Assembly: GCA_045599035.1 (NCBI GenBank)
Contig: JAZRVI010000007.1
Location: 1-19,087, forward strand
Reading direction: 5' to 3'
From: CATZDY01 sp045599035
GTDB lineage: Bacteria; Bacillota; Desulfotomaculia; Desulfotomaculales; Desulfocucumaceae
DNA: 19,087 nucleotides
Part shown: piece after piece, positions 13,369-19,087 of the stretch
Layout: each line of letters opens with the position of its first letter
Position numbering within the stretch: the first letter of the stretch is position 1
The notes under the pieces: generated by a model
Seen by the model: only the letters and a program-made list of their open reading frames with translations
What the model was told of the DNA's origin: nothing
Databases searched by the model: none
Translations under genes and position numbers: made by a program

Positions 13369-14258
13369 GGAGTGTCCCCCTGACTTTCCGGATTTTTGGA
13401 TCCAATGCTTTCCCAGGAATTTTCCAGACCGGAAGCCCAATGCACATAGCGGGCATAAGCATAAATGGCCAGATTAACCAAAGCAAAGGTTCCATAAGCA
13501 TATTTTAAGTAGGACGGCAGAGGAAACCAAAGCATCAGAAGCATAACCCCGGCTGCCCACAAATATTCCCGACGGGGCAGGGGTCGAAAACGAGGAACCT
13601 TGACTTTGTTTTCCGGGCTGGGCAGTTCCAGGCCGGTTTGCACCACCAGCTCAGCCAGATAGTCCAAATCCCAAAACCGCAGCAAATAACGGCGGTCAAA
13701 ATACATAGCTTTTTGCAGGGCGGCTGGGCTGAATTGCCCAGCCGCCAGCAGCACTCCACCTTTTAGTTCGGAAGACTGCACCAAATTCAAAAAGCTGGCG
13801 GCTGTTTCTTCTCGAACCGGGTTTTCCCGGCTGGCCGCCAATAACAGCTTAACCCCGTTAATCTCTCCCTGCCAAAGCTTCAGACCTGAATTGCCCTCTT
13901 GCTCCGGGGAAGTCTGCAAAGCCTGACAACCCAGCTTAGTCCACAAATTTTCCCAAAAATCAGCCCATTCTGCTTCTGAGTTTAAAGCCTGAATTTGTTC
14001 CCTGGCCAGCTTGATTAATTGCCGCTGCCTGCTTTGTCTGCCCTGCCAACGCCCCCAATGCCGACGAAGATACCCAAGCAAAAGGGCTTCCAGTCCGGAG
14101 ATCGTCAGCAGCCACAACCAATGGATTGGATAAAGCCAAAGCCAGGTCAAAATCCAAACCAGCATTAAAATTCCGCCAAAATCAAGATGCCGGGCAGCCT
14201 TTTGGCGTTGATCCGCTCCGGTCAAAGCATATTTTTTCCAATTAACTTTAAAAGCCAT
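13365..14258 (-). CDS. Membrane protein with degenerate Mrr/restriction-endonuclease-like domain
   Basis: The 297 residues have two N-terminal membrane helices (about 27-43 and 47-64), a basic stretch (65-80), a soluble domain (about 95-205), two more helices (about 233-250 and 254-272) and a polar tail. The soluble domain ends GGVLLAAGQFSPAALQKA then LRFWDLDYLAELV, which resembles the second half of Mrr-type nuclease domains. The catalytic D...(E/Q)xK positions are not seen (LKLWQGEINGVKLLLAAS), so cleavage activity is unlikely. It may be a structural or sensing protein at the membrane. The ATG at 14258 has AAGGAG ten bases away; the GTG at 14267 is too close to the same site. It diverges from the nuoE-like gene. 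The function is unknown. Confidence 0.6.
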   Translation of the reverse strand: MAFKVNWKKYALTGADQRQKAARHLDFGGILMLVWILTWLWLYPIHWLWLLTISGLEALLLGYLRRHWGRWQGRQSRQRQLIKLAREQIQALNSEAEWADFWENLWTKLGCQALQTSPEQEGNSGLKLWQGEINGVKLLLAASRENPVREETAASFLNLVQSSELKGGVLLAAGQFSPAALQKAMYFDRRYLLRFWDLDYLAELVVQTGLELPSPENKVKVPRFRPLPRREYLWAAGVMLLMLWFPLPSYLKYAYGTFALVNLAIYAYARYVHWASGLENSWESIGSKNPESQGDTP

Positions 14259-14384
14259 TCCTTTCACTCTCCTTCTTAATCCAATTATTTCCTGAATAAA
14301 GCGGCTTTATACCTCCAGTCTTCAGGCATAAAAAAGAGTTTTTTGGCCAAAGCTAAAGCTAAAAGCCGGGAAAGCAGGGGTAGA

Positions 14385-14912
14385 ATGGAATCTCAATTAA
14401 AGCAGATTTTAATTAAATATAATTATAATCCAGAACAATTATTGGCCATTTTGCGGGAAGCCCAGCAGCTTGAAGGATGGCTGAGTCCGGAAACTCAGCA
14501 CTATTTGTCCAGAGAGCTAAAGCTGCCGGAAGCCGAAGTTAATGGAGTGGTTACCTTTTATCACCTTTTTAAAACCAAGCCCCAGGGACAAAAGCAAATT
14601 CGGGTTTGTCTGGGTACAGCCTGTTATGTCCGAGGCGGCAAGGAGCTTTGGCAGGGCTGGCAGAAAGCCTTGAACCTAAAAGAAGGGGAAATCAGTCCGG
14701 ATGGTTTGTTTTCTTTGCATACGGTTCGCTGTATGGGAGCCTGTGGTCTGGCTCCGGTTGTAGCCGTAGATGATGAATTGAAAGGCAACTTTCCCCTGTC
14801 AGATATACCTAAATTAATCCGGCAGCTTCGCAAAGAAGAATCACCTCTTTATTCGGAAGGAGGAAAATCAGATGTTTACCCAGATTCGCCGTCAGTATCA
14901 GCCCATCCTTAA
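14385..14912 (+). CDS. NuoE/HydC-like thioredoxin-fold [2Fe-2S] subunit
   Basis: This is the small electron-carrier subunit of NADH-dependent Fe-S flavoenzymes. The 175 residues contain the family's helical N-terminal part (YNYNPEQLLAILREAQQLEG, EVNGVVTFYHLF) and the [2Fe-2S] cysteines Cys75, Cys80, Cys116 and Cys120 in C-x4-C and C-x3-C spacing. I prefer the ATG at 14385 (AGGGG close upstream); a TTG at 14343 would add 14 basic residues not typical of the family. The C-terminal tail overlaps the next gene by 41 bases and contains its ribosome site, so the two are translationally coupled. With the NuoF-like neighbour it matches HydC/HndA of electron-bifurcating hydrogenases or NuoE of complex I; the missing partner leaves the complex undefined. 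Confidence 0.92.
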   Translation: MESQLKQILIKYNYNPEQLLAILREAQQLEGWLSPETQHYLSRELKLPEAEVNGVVTFYHLFKTKPQGQKQIRVCLGTACYVRGGKELWQGWQKALNLKEGEISPDGLFSLHTVRCMGACGLAPVVAVDDELKGNFPLSDIPKLIRQLRKEESPLYSEGGKSDVYPDSPSVSAHP

Positions 14913-16728
14913 AACCCGCCGGGGAGAAAAGGTGGCAGGGGTTCCTCAGCAGGTTCTGGTTTGCACCGGTACCGGCTGTTCTTCCTCTGGAAGCTGGAAC
15001 CTGTTGGAGGAGCTGCAAAAGGAATTAGTTTCCGCCGGGCTGGAGGAAGAATATCAGGCTTTGCCCACCGGCTGTTTGGGCTTTTGTCAGATGGGGCCGG
15101 TTTTGGTAGTCTATCCGGAAGGCATTTTTTATTGTCAGGTGCAGAAAAAGGATGTTCGGGAAATTGTACAGGAGCATTTCCGCCGGGGCAGGGTAGTAGA
15201 ACGGCTGCTCTATACCAATCCGGCCACCGGGAATAAAGCTCGCACAATGGAGGAAATTGCTTTTTTTCAGCCTCAGCTGCGGCGGGTTTTGGCTAATTGC
15301 GGACGGATTAACCCGGAATCTCTGGAAGAATATTTGGGCTTTGGCGGCTTTGCGGCTTTGGAAAAGGCTTTGCAGGAGGGACAGCCGGAAAAGATTATTG
15401 CTGAAATCAAAGCTTCCGGCCTGCGGGGACGAGGCGGCGGAGGCTTTCCGACCGGAAAGAAGTGGGAAATGGCTGCCCAGGCTTCCGGTTCGGAAAAATA
15501 TCTGATCTGCAATGCGGATGAAGGCGATCCGGGAGCCTTTATGGATCGCAGTTTGTTGGAGGGCGATCCCTTTCGGGTGGTGGAAGCCATGCTGCTGGCC
15601 GGTTATGCCATTGGAGCTGAAACCGGCTTTATTTACATTCGGAGCGAATATCCGGTGGCCGTCCGGCGTTTGGAAAAAGCCTTGAGCCAATGCCGGCAAA
15701 AGGGCTTATTGGGAGCCAATATTCTGGGCAGCGGCTTTAATTTTGAATTAAGCTTGAAATTGGGGGCTGGAGCCTTTGTTTGCGGAGAAGAAACCGCCTT
15801 GCTCCATTCAGCGGAGGGCAAGCGGGGCGAACCCCGTCCCCGGCCGCCCTATCCTGCCCAGGCTGGCTTTGAGGGCTGTCCTACGGTGATCAACAATGTA
15901 GAAACCCTGGCCAATGTGCCGGAAATTATTTTAAAAGGAGCAAAATGGTTTTCGGAGGTGGGAAGCGAAAACAGCAAAGGCACCAAAATTTTTTCTCTGG
16001 CTGGCAAAATTGCCTGTACCGGTTTAATTGAAGTGCCTTTAGGCATCACCCTGCGGGAGATTATTTTTAAAATTGGTGGCGGGATTCCTCACAACCGGCA
16101 GTTTAAAGCAGCTCAAACCGGCGGACCTTCCGGAGGAGTCATTCCAGCCAAGCATTTGGATACCCCAATGGACTATGAATCCCTCAAGGCCATTGGCTCG
16201 ATTATGGGTTCCGGCGGCTTGATTATTTTGGATGAAACCGATTGCATGGTAGACCTGGCCAAATTTTACTTGCAGTTTTCGCAGGAAGAAAGCTGCGGCC
16301 GCTGCACACCCTGTCGGGTGGGGAGTAAGGTTCTACTGGACAGTCTGAACCGGATTACCCAGGGACAGGGCGGAGATTTGGCTGAAATTGAAGCTTTGGC
16401 TGAACATATTCGTCAAACCTCCCTGTGTGGTTTGGGACAAACTGCCCCCAATCCGGTTCTTTCCACCCTGAACTATTTTCGGAAGGAATATGAGGAACAT
16501 CTTTATACCAAACAATGTCGGGCGGGAGTTTGTCAAAAATTAACCGCTTTTCGGATTGATCCGGAAAAATGTATAGCCTGCGGCCAATGCTTCCGCAACT
16601 GTCCGGAACAGGCCATCAGTCCGGAAAATGACAAATATACGCTTGATCCAGAAAAATGCCAAAAATGCGGCTTATGTCAAGCTAATTGTCCGGTTGAAGC
16701 CATCAGCGGCAGTCGACCCTGGCAGTAA
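14872..16728 (+). CDS. NuoF/HydB-like NADH- and FMN-binding subunit with extra ferredoxin domain
   Basis: This NADH-oxidising or NAD-reducing flavoprotein has 618 residues. In order it has a thioredoxin-like [2Fe-2S] domain (Cys31/36/68/72), the FMN/NADH domain (GLRGRGGGGFPTGKKWE at 183-199, NADEGDPGAF at 214-223), an SLBB part, the [4Fe-4S] motif ESCGRCTPCR (Cys475/478/481, with Cys519), and two C-terminal [4Fe-4S] clusters (Cys567/570/573/577 and Cys596/599/602/606). This is the layout of HydB of bifurcating hydrogenases and of related NuoF-type subunits in syntrophic clostridia, not plain complex I NuoF. The ATG at 14872 has AGGAGG eight bases upstream. A terminator follows at once and no HydA, NuoG or formate dehydrogenase gene is beside it. 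Confidence 0.94.
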   Translation: MFTQIRRQYQPILKTRRGEKVAGVPQQVLVCTGTGCSSSGSWNLLEELQKELVSAGLEEEYQALPTGCLGFCQMGPVLVVYPEGIFYCQVQKKDVREIVQEHFRRGRVVERLLYTNPATGNKARTMEEIAFFQPQLRRVLANCGRINPESLEEYLGFGGFAALEKALQEGQPEKIIAEIKASGLRGRGGGGFPTGKKWEMAAQASGSEKYLICNADEGDPGAFMDRSLLEGDPFRVVEAMLLAGYAIGAETGFIYIRSEYPVAVRRLEKALSQCRQKGLLGANILGSGFNFELSLKLGAGAFVCGEETALLHSAEGKRGEPRPRPPYPAQAGFEGCPTVINNVETLANVPEIILKGAKWFSEVGSENSKGTKIFSLAGKIACTGLIEVPLGITLREIIFKIGGGIPHNRQFKAAQTGGPSGGVIPAKHLDTPMDYESLKAIGSIMGSGGLIILDETDCMVDLAKFYLQFSQEESCGRCTPCRVGSKVLLDSLNRITQGQGGDLAEIEALAEHIRQTSLCGLGQTAPNPVLSTLNYFRKEYEEHLYTKQCRAGVCQKLTAFRIDPEKCIACGQCFRNCPEQAISPENDKYTLDPEKCQKCGLCQANCPVEAISGSRPWQ

Positions 16729-16735
16729 AAAAGAA

Positions 16736-16767
16736 AGCAGATCTGCCTTCAGGCAAATCTGCTTTTT
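16736..16767. terminator. Bidirectional terminator between the NuoF-like gene and tRNA-Arg
   Basis: AGCAGAT (16736-16742) pairs with ATCTGCT (16757-16763), and TGCC pairs with GGCA around TTCA, with one C-A mismatch. TTTTT follows on the plus strand and T-rich sequence on the minus strand. It touches the CCA end of the tRNA gene. Confidence 0.85.
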
Positions 16768-16841
16768 GGTACGCCCGACAGGAATCGAACCTGTGCTTCC
16801 GGCTCCGGAGGCCGACGCTCTATCCCCTGAGCTACGGGCGC
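16767..16841 (-). tRNA. tRNA-Arg (anticodon CCG)
   Basis: The minus strand folds as a full cloverleaf. The acceptor is GCGCCCG/CGGGCGT (one G-U), the D arm is GCTC...GAGC, the anticodon arm is TCGGC/GCCGG with loop CTCCGGA (anticodon CCG, reading CGG), and the T arm is ACAGG-TTCGATT-CCTGT. The CCA end is encoded. All invariant positions that I checked are present. Confidence 0.96.
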
Positions 16842-16861
16842 TTGAAAACATTACGGAGATC

Positions 16862-16890
16862 ATTATAACTCATTTTGCTGCTAAAAGCAA
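16862..16890 (-). promoter_or_regulatory. tRNA-Arg promoter
   Basis: On the minus strand TTGCTT (16890-16885) and a perfect TATAAT (16867-16862) are exactly 17 bases apart, 21 bases before the mature tRNA 5' end. Confidence 0.8.
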
Positions 16891-17066
16891 GAAGAAAATC
16901 AAAAAAAACTAAAAAAACCGGAACAGGATTGCTTGTTAAAAAATGTCGTAGAACCTCTTTTTTGTTAACAAATTTTTCCGATGTCGAAATGAAGCTGTAA
17001 TTGATTTTTTATAAACTATCCTTGTACTTCAGAAAAGAAAAAATAAAAAAAGTATGAAAAAAAAGC

Positions 17067-17096
17067 TTGACAAATATTTTGGTTATGTATTAGAAT
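17067..17096 (+). promoter_or_regulatory. Promoter upstream of the YbjN-domain gene
   Basis: TTGACA (17067-17072) is consensus, and TAGAAT (17091-17096) follows at 18 bases. It lies about 170 bases before the ATG, leaving a long leader. The stretch 16891-17060 before it is AT-rich, with only a TTGTTAACAA palindrome near 16962 and no gene. In the leader (17121-17198) is a more GC-rich patch with a small CCGCA-A-TGCGG repeat; no known riboswitch was recognised. Confidence 0.7.
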
Positions 17097-17120
17097 ACTA
17101 TTAGTACTCTAATACATAAC
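17082..17120. promoter_or_regulatory. Large inverted repeat over the -10: candidate operator
   Basis: GTTATGTATTAGA (17082-17094) is the exact complement of TCTAATACATAAC (17108-17120), with a 13-base centre. Within it are two 12-base palindromes, GTATT-AG-AATAC (17087-17098) and GTACT-CT-AATAC (17104-17115). The string ATTAGAATACTA occurs here (17089-17100) and again at 17199-17210. This fits a dimeric repressor binding at and below the promoter. Confidence 0.65.
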
Positions 17121-17266
17121 GCGATGAATGTACCGCTTGGTGGCTGAGGCGTAGAATACAGTTGACAGTGACCGCAATGCGGCTTAAGGCTTGTGGAGAT
17201 TAGAATACTAACGTGACAGAAATTAATTAAGGAAAATTGTTGTAAGGAATGAAAGGAGAAAATTCC

Positions 17267-17950
17267 ATGCGTAAATATGAATATTCTAAGGATCTTGTAA
17301 ATATTGTTAAGCAGTTTCTGGATGGAGATGACTGGCATTACTCCTTTGATGAGAATCGAGGAATCTTCGAATTTGGATTGAGAATCAGAAGCAAGATTCA
17401 GACGATCGATTACCTGGTAAATGTAAAGGATGACGAGATCGTATTCTATGGCATCTGTCCGATTGGAGCTGATCAAGATGACGCTGAAATGATGGCACAG
17501 ATAGCGGAGTTTCTCTGCCGTGCTAATTATGGTCTGCGGAACGGTTGCTTCGAGTTTGATTTCCGCGACGGTGAAATCAGATACAAGAGCTTTGTGGATT
17601 GCGATGGAGTGCTTCCTTCCACTAAAGTGGTAAAGAACAGCATCTATTGCATTGATGCAATGTACAAGCGTTATGTGCCTGGTATCGTGGATATCATCTT
17701 TGCTGGCTGTTCTGCAAAGGACGCAATTACAAAGTGTGAGAAGTCTCTGGAAGATGAGCTTCGCTCTATGGTTACTGAGGCTGTTGGTGAAGATATGGAT
17801 GGCGTTGATATCGTCGAGTGCCTTGCAGCCAGACTTGGCATTACAGAGGATGAAGTAGATGGCTTTGAAGAAGATTCGGACGATGCTGATTCTTCTGAGG
17901 AAATCCGTGTAAATCTGTTTGATGGCAAGAAGAAAAGAGGTGATGTTTAA
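17267..17950 (+). CDS. YbjN-domain protein
   Basis: The 227 residues begin with a YbjN-like domain: FEFGLRIRSKIQTIDYLVNV, AQIAEFLCRANYGLRNGCFE, FDFRDGEIRYKSFVDC and KNSIYC followed by the MYKRYVPGI stretch. This pattern is the one I know from YbjN proteins common in gut clostridia, often in accessory DNA. YbjN is a sensory or chaperone-like fold related to type III secretion chaperones; its biochemical role is not established. The tail (about 165-227) is strongly acidic (EEDSDDADSSEE) and ends with a basic KKKRGDV. The ATG at 17267 has AAAGGAG eight bases upstream; the ATG at 17249 overlaps that site and is rejected. Codon use (more AAG, GAT and TCT) differs from the core genes, suggesting acquisition. 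It is followed by IS remnants. Confidence 0.75.
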   Translation: MRKYEYSKDLVNIVKQFLDGDDWHYSFDENRGIFEFGLRIRSKIQTIDYLVNVKDDEIVFYGICPIGADQDDAEMMAQIAEFLCRANYGLRNGCFEFDFRDGEIRYKSFVDCDGVLPSTKVVKNSIYCIDAMYKRYVPGIVDIIFAGCSAKDAITKCEKSLEDELRSMVTEAVGEDMDGVDIVECLAARLGITEDEVDGFEEDSDDADSSEEIRVNLFDGKKKRGDV

Positions 17951-17990
17951 CTCTTTCTAGCAAGAAGTGGGGCTGTAAAATAACCCCAAC

Positions 17991-18033
17991 CGAAAACCCG
18001 AGATTCATTCAAAAGATGAGTCTCGGGTTTTCG
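17991..18033. terminator. Terminator hairpin inside the IS end
   Basis: CGAAAACCCGAGA (17991-18003) pairs exactly with TCTCGGGTTTTCG (18021-18033). With its A/T flanks it can stop transcription from the YbjN side and from the IS side, insulating the two. Confidence 0.75.
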
Positions 18034-18160
18034 CATATAACCGGATACCGAAAATGGATGCATTGATACCTGTGGTTGGATATTTTGGGTGCAACAAATC
18101 AAGCCACCAGCAAAAATCGTCTTTGCGGTGGAAAATTGTTGATAACTTCTCGTTTTTATT

Positions 18161-18352
18161 TTACGCAGCAACGCTGCCTGTGCATCGCTGCAAATGGTAT
18201 TTGTGCAGGTTAAAACCACAGAAAATCAGTCCGATTTCAAAAATCAGCTTTTTCAGCCCTCTTCTTCGTGCCCTCGTATACGATCTGTTCCACTTTATCA
18301 CGCCGAACGTGCCCTCCGACTGGATACTGCGGTTCATAAACAAAATCCTTTC
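18161..18352 (-). pseudogene. IS1182-family transposase, C-terminal fragment
   Basis: The minus-strand frame reads ERILFMNRSIQSEGTFGVIK, then WNRSYTRARRRGLKKLIFE and CGFNLHKYH, ending at TAA (18161-18163). NRSIQ.EGTFGVIK followed by RRG and GFN..KYH is the C-terminal signature of IS1182-type DDE transposases, including the final catalytic Glu. Only about 63 residues of roughly 450-500 remain, so it is inactive. Confidence 0.7.
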
Positions 18353-18432
18353 GTTTGTTGTAGGCGGAAACCCACTCCTCTTGAGGGGTGGGAGGAGCCT
18401 TTTTAAAGCTGTTATCCGTAATCCGCCAGGGC

Positions 18433-19087
18433 TTACGCATGAAATGACCGGACAGAACACATGACTTTAGCGAAGAAAATATCATCGTAGGCACAACGAC
18501 GACGTTTTCGAGCAAGGCTGATTTTCTCCGGATAGCTTTTAAGTATGTTCAATGCAATATGCCTGACAACAGCCATGTTCTCAGCAGAGTGATCCTTGCG
18601 AATCCTGCTGTAATCCTCATGAAATGTCATATCCAGGCACCAATGCAGGGAATTTTCAATTCCCCAGTGCTTGCGAATGGCATCAGCTAAAATGTTTATA
18701 TCTTCAAGAGATGAGATAAAATAACGCGTGTCTGTTGTTGTTTTGCCCCGCTGTTCTACCTTTGAAACGACCATGCCAAAGGAACGAAGATTTTTCCAAT
18801 CCTGCTTATTTTCATACCAATCAACATTTGTGGTAATGTAATATTTTCTGGTTTCTATTCGTCCATGCCCTTGATCAGTTGCTTTAATATGGGTAACATC
18901 ATGATATTCTTTCGGCTGTTTTTCCGCTGTTTCAAAGTATTCCCTAACCTCTGCACATAGAATCGACTGGTTTCCTTTTAAACTCAAGGCATAATCTGCA
19001 CCCTTTTCTACTATCTTTTTTACTATTGCTTTCTGGCAGTTCATAGCGTCTGCTGTAATTATACAGCCTCCTATATCCAGCATTTCA
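18433..19087 (-). CDS. ISAs1-family DDE transposase (3' part, runs off the window)
   Basis: The frame is open from the right edge to TAA at 18433-18435 (about 218 codons). It matches the C-terminal half of ISAs1/H-repeat transposases: GCIITADAMNCQKAIVKKIV with a catalytic Asp, KGADYALSLKGNQ, HGRIETRKYYI, RYFISSL, and HWGIENSLHWCLDMTFHEDY with the catalytic Glu, then SRIRKDHSAENMAVVRHIAL. No frameshift is seen in this part, so it could be intact; the start and the left terminal repeat lie beyond 19087. An in-frame ATG at 19083 is internal. Confidence 0.93.
   Translation of the reverse strand, partial: EMLDIGGCIITADAMNCQKAIVKKIVEKGADYALSLKGNQSILCAEVREYFETAEKQPKEYHDVTHIKATDQGHGRIETRKYYITTNVDWYENKQDWKNLRSFGMVVSKVEQRGKTTTDTRYFISSLEDINILADAIRKHWGIENSLHWCLDMTFHEDYSRIRKDHSAENMAVVRHIALNILKSYPEKISLARKRRRCAYDDIFFAKVMCSVRSFHA

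Larger units (their letters stand above)
17969..18352 (-). mobile_element. Remnant of an IS1182-family insertion sequence (3' end)
   Basis: From 18352 to 17969 on the minus strand lie a broken transposase C-terminus, about 130 bases of non-coding tail, a terminator hairpin and a likely terminal repeat (GGGGCTGTAAAATAACCCC at 17969-17987). The other end is missing. Between 18353 and 18432 the sequence passes into ISAs1-type DNA, with a CCCAC.CCTC/GAGG.GTGGG hairpin at 18371-18392. The exact junction is not clear. Confidence 0.6.

Noticed and set aside
13282..13383. Plus-strand open frame through hairpins B and C (reads PALTFDDPPLLKQQ...)
   Set aside because: It has no start or ribosome site and its codons are dictated by the hairpins; no family is recognised.
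16767..16841. tRNA-Arg as an attachment site for an integrated element
   Set aside because: The accessory genes lie on the 5' side of the tRNA, no integrase is present, and no repeat of its 3' end was seen in the window.
17090..17476. Minus-strand 128-codon open frame over the YbjN promoter
   Set aside because: It overlaps the promoter, the ribosome site and the YbjN start, and has no recognisable domain.
17947..18219. Minus-strand 90-codon open frame beyond the IS1182 transposase stop
   Set aside because: It runs through the IS non-coding tail and terminator hairpin and shows no family resemblance.
18054..18464. Plus-strand 136-codon open frame
   Set aside because: It is antisense to the IS1182 transposase fragment and has no domain of its own.
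1..19087. CRISPR array, rRNA, riboswitch or replication origin
   Set aside because: No spaced direct repeats, rRNA sequence, known riboswitch core or DnaA-box cluster was recognised on either strand.

Overview
The window looks like part of a chromosome from an anaerobic low-to-mid-GC Firmicute, most likely a Clostridia of the Peptococcaceae/Syntrophomonas type. The reasons are the cell-wall/isoprenoid gene order ispE-gntR-nucleotidyltransferase-glmU-prs, strong AGGAGG ribosome sites with some TTG/GTG starts, a bifurcating-type NuoE/NuoF pair, and a Bacillus-like pspA-ydjG-ydjI set. Genus level cannot be settled from the sequence alone.

Layout. (1) 1-900: left-edge accessory DNA. It holds the 5' part of a DAACS-type symporter gene that carries an extra N-terminal ATPase-like domain, directly preceded by a fossil of an IS200/IS605 tnpB. 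(2) 914-5855, all on the minus strand: ispE overlaps gntR, then a second unit of MobA-like nucleotidyltransferase, glmU and prs. These make isoprenoid precursor, UDP-GlcNAc and PRPP. (3) 5964-6653, plus strand: an L,D-transpeptidase with a proline-rich linker and LysM domain. (4) 6768-9873, minus strand: an envelope-stress module of PspA, a zinc-ribbon membrane-anchored YdjG-like protein, and an SPFH/YdjI-like protein with two zinc ribbons. (5) 10057-11607, plus strand: the bifunctional NAD(P)HX repair enzyme Nnr.

(6) 11782-13036: a compact, phage-like regulatory switch. A LexA/CI-type repressor, whose self-cleavage residues all appear to be replaced, faces a RinA/ArpU-like small HTH protein. 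Three copies of TTACC-N5-GGTAA (one of them imperfect) lie between them, one exactly between the -35 and -10 of a strong promoter. No other prophage genes are present. (7) 13037-13368: an AT-rich terminator-like hairpin and three stronger hairpins, the last overlapping the end of a membrane gene with a degenerate Mrr-like domain (13365-14258).

(8) 14385-16728: NuoE/HydC-like and NuoF/HydB-like flavin/Fe-S subunits, with no catalytic partner subunit beside them, closed by a terminator shared with an oppositely oriented tRNA-Arg(CCG). (9) 17000-19087: accessory DNA of different codon style. It holds a YbjN-domain gene behind a promoter covered by a 13-bp inverted repeat, then an IS1182-family remnant, then the 3' part of an ISAs1-family transposase gene that leaves the window.

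The best candidates for something undescribed are the non-cleavable repressor/RinA switch, the transporter with a built-in ATPase-fold domain, and the operator-controlled YbjN gene in the mobile region. The rest is mostly ordinary core metabolism and envelope maintenance.
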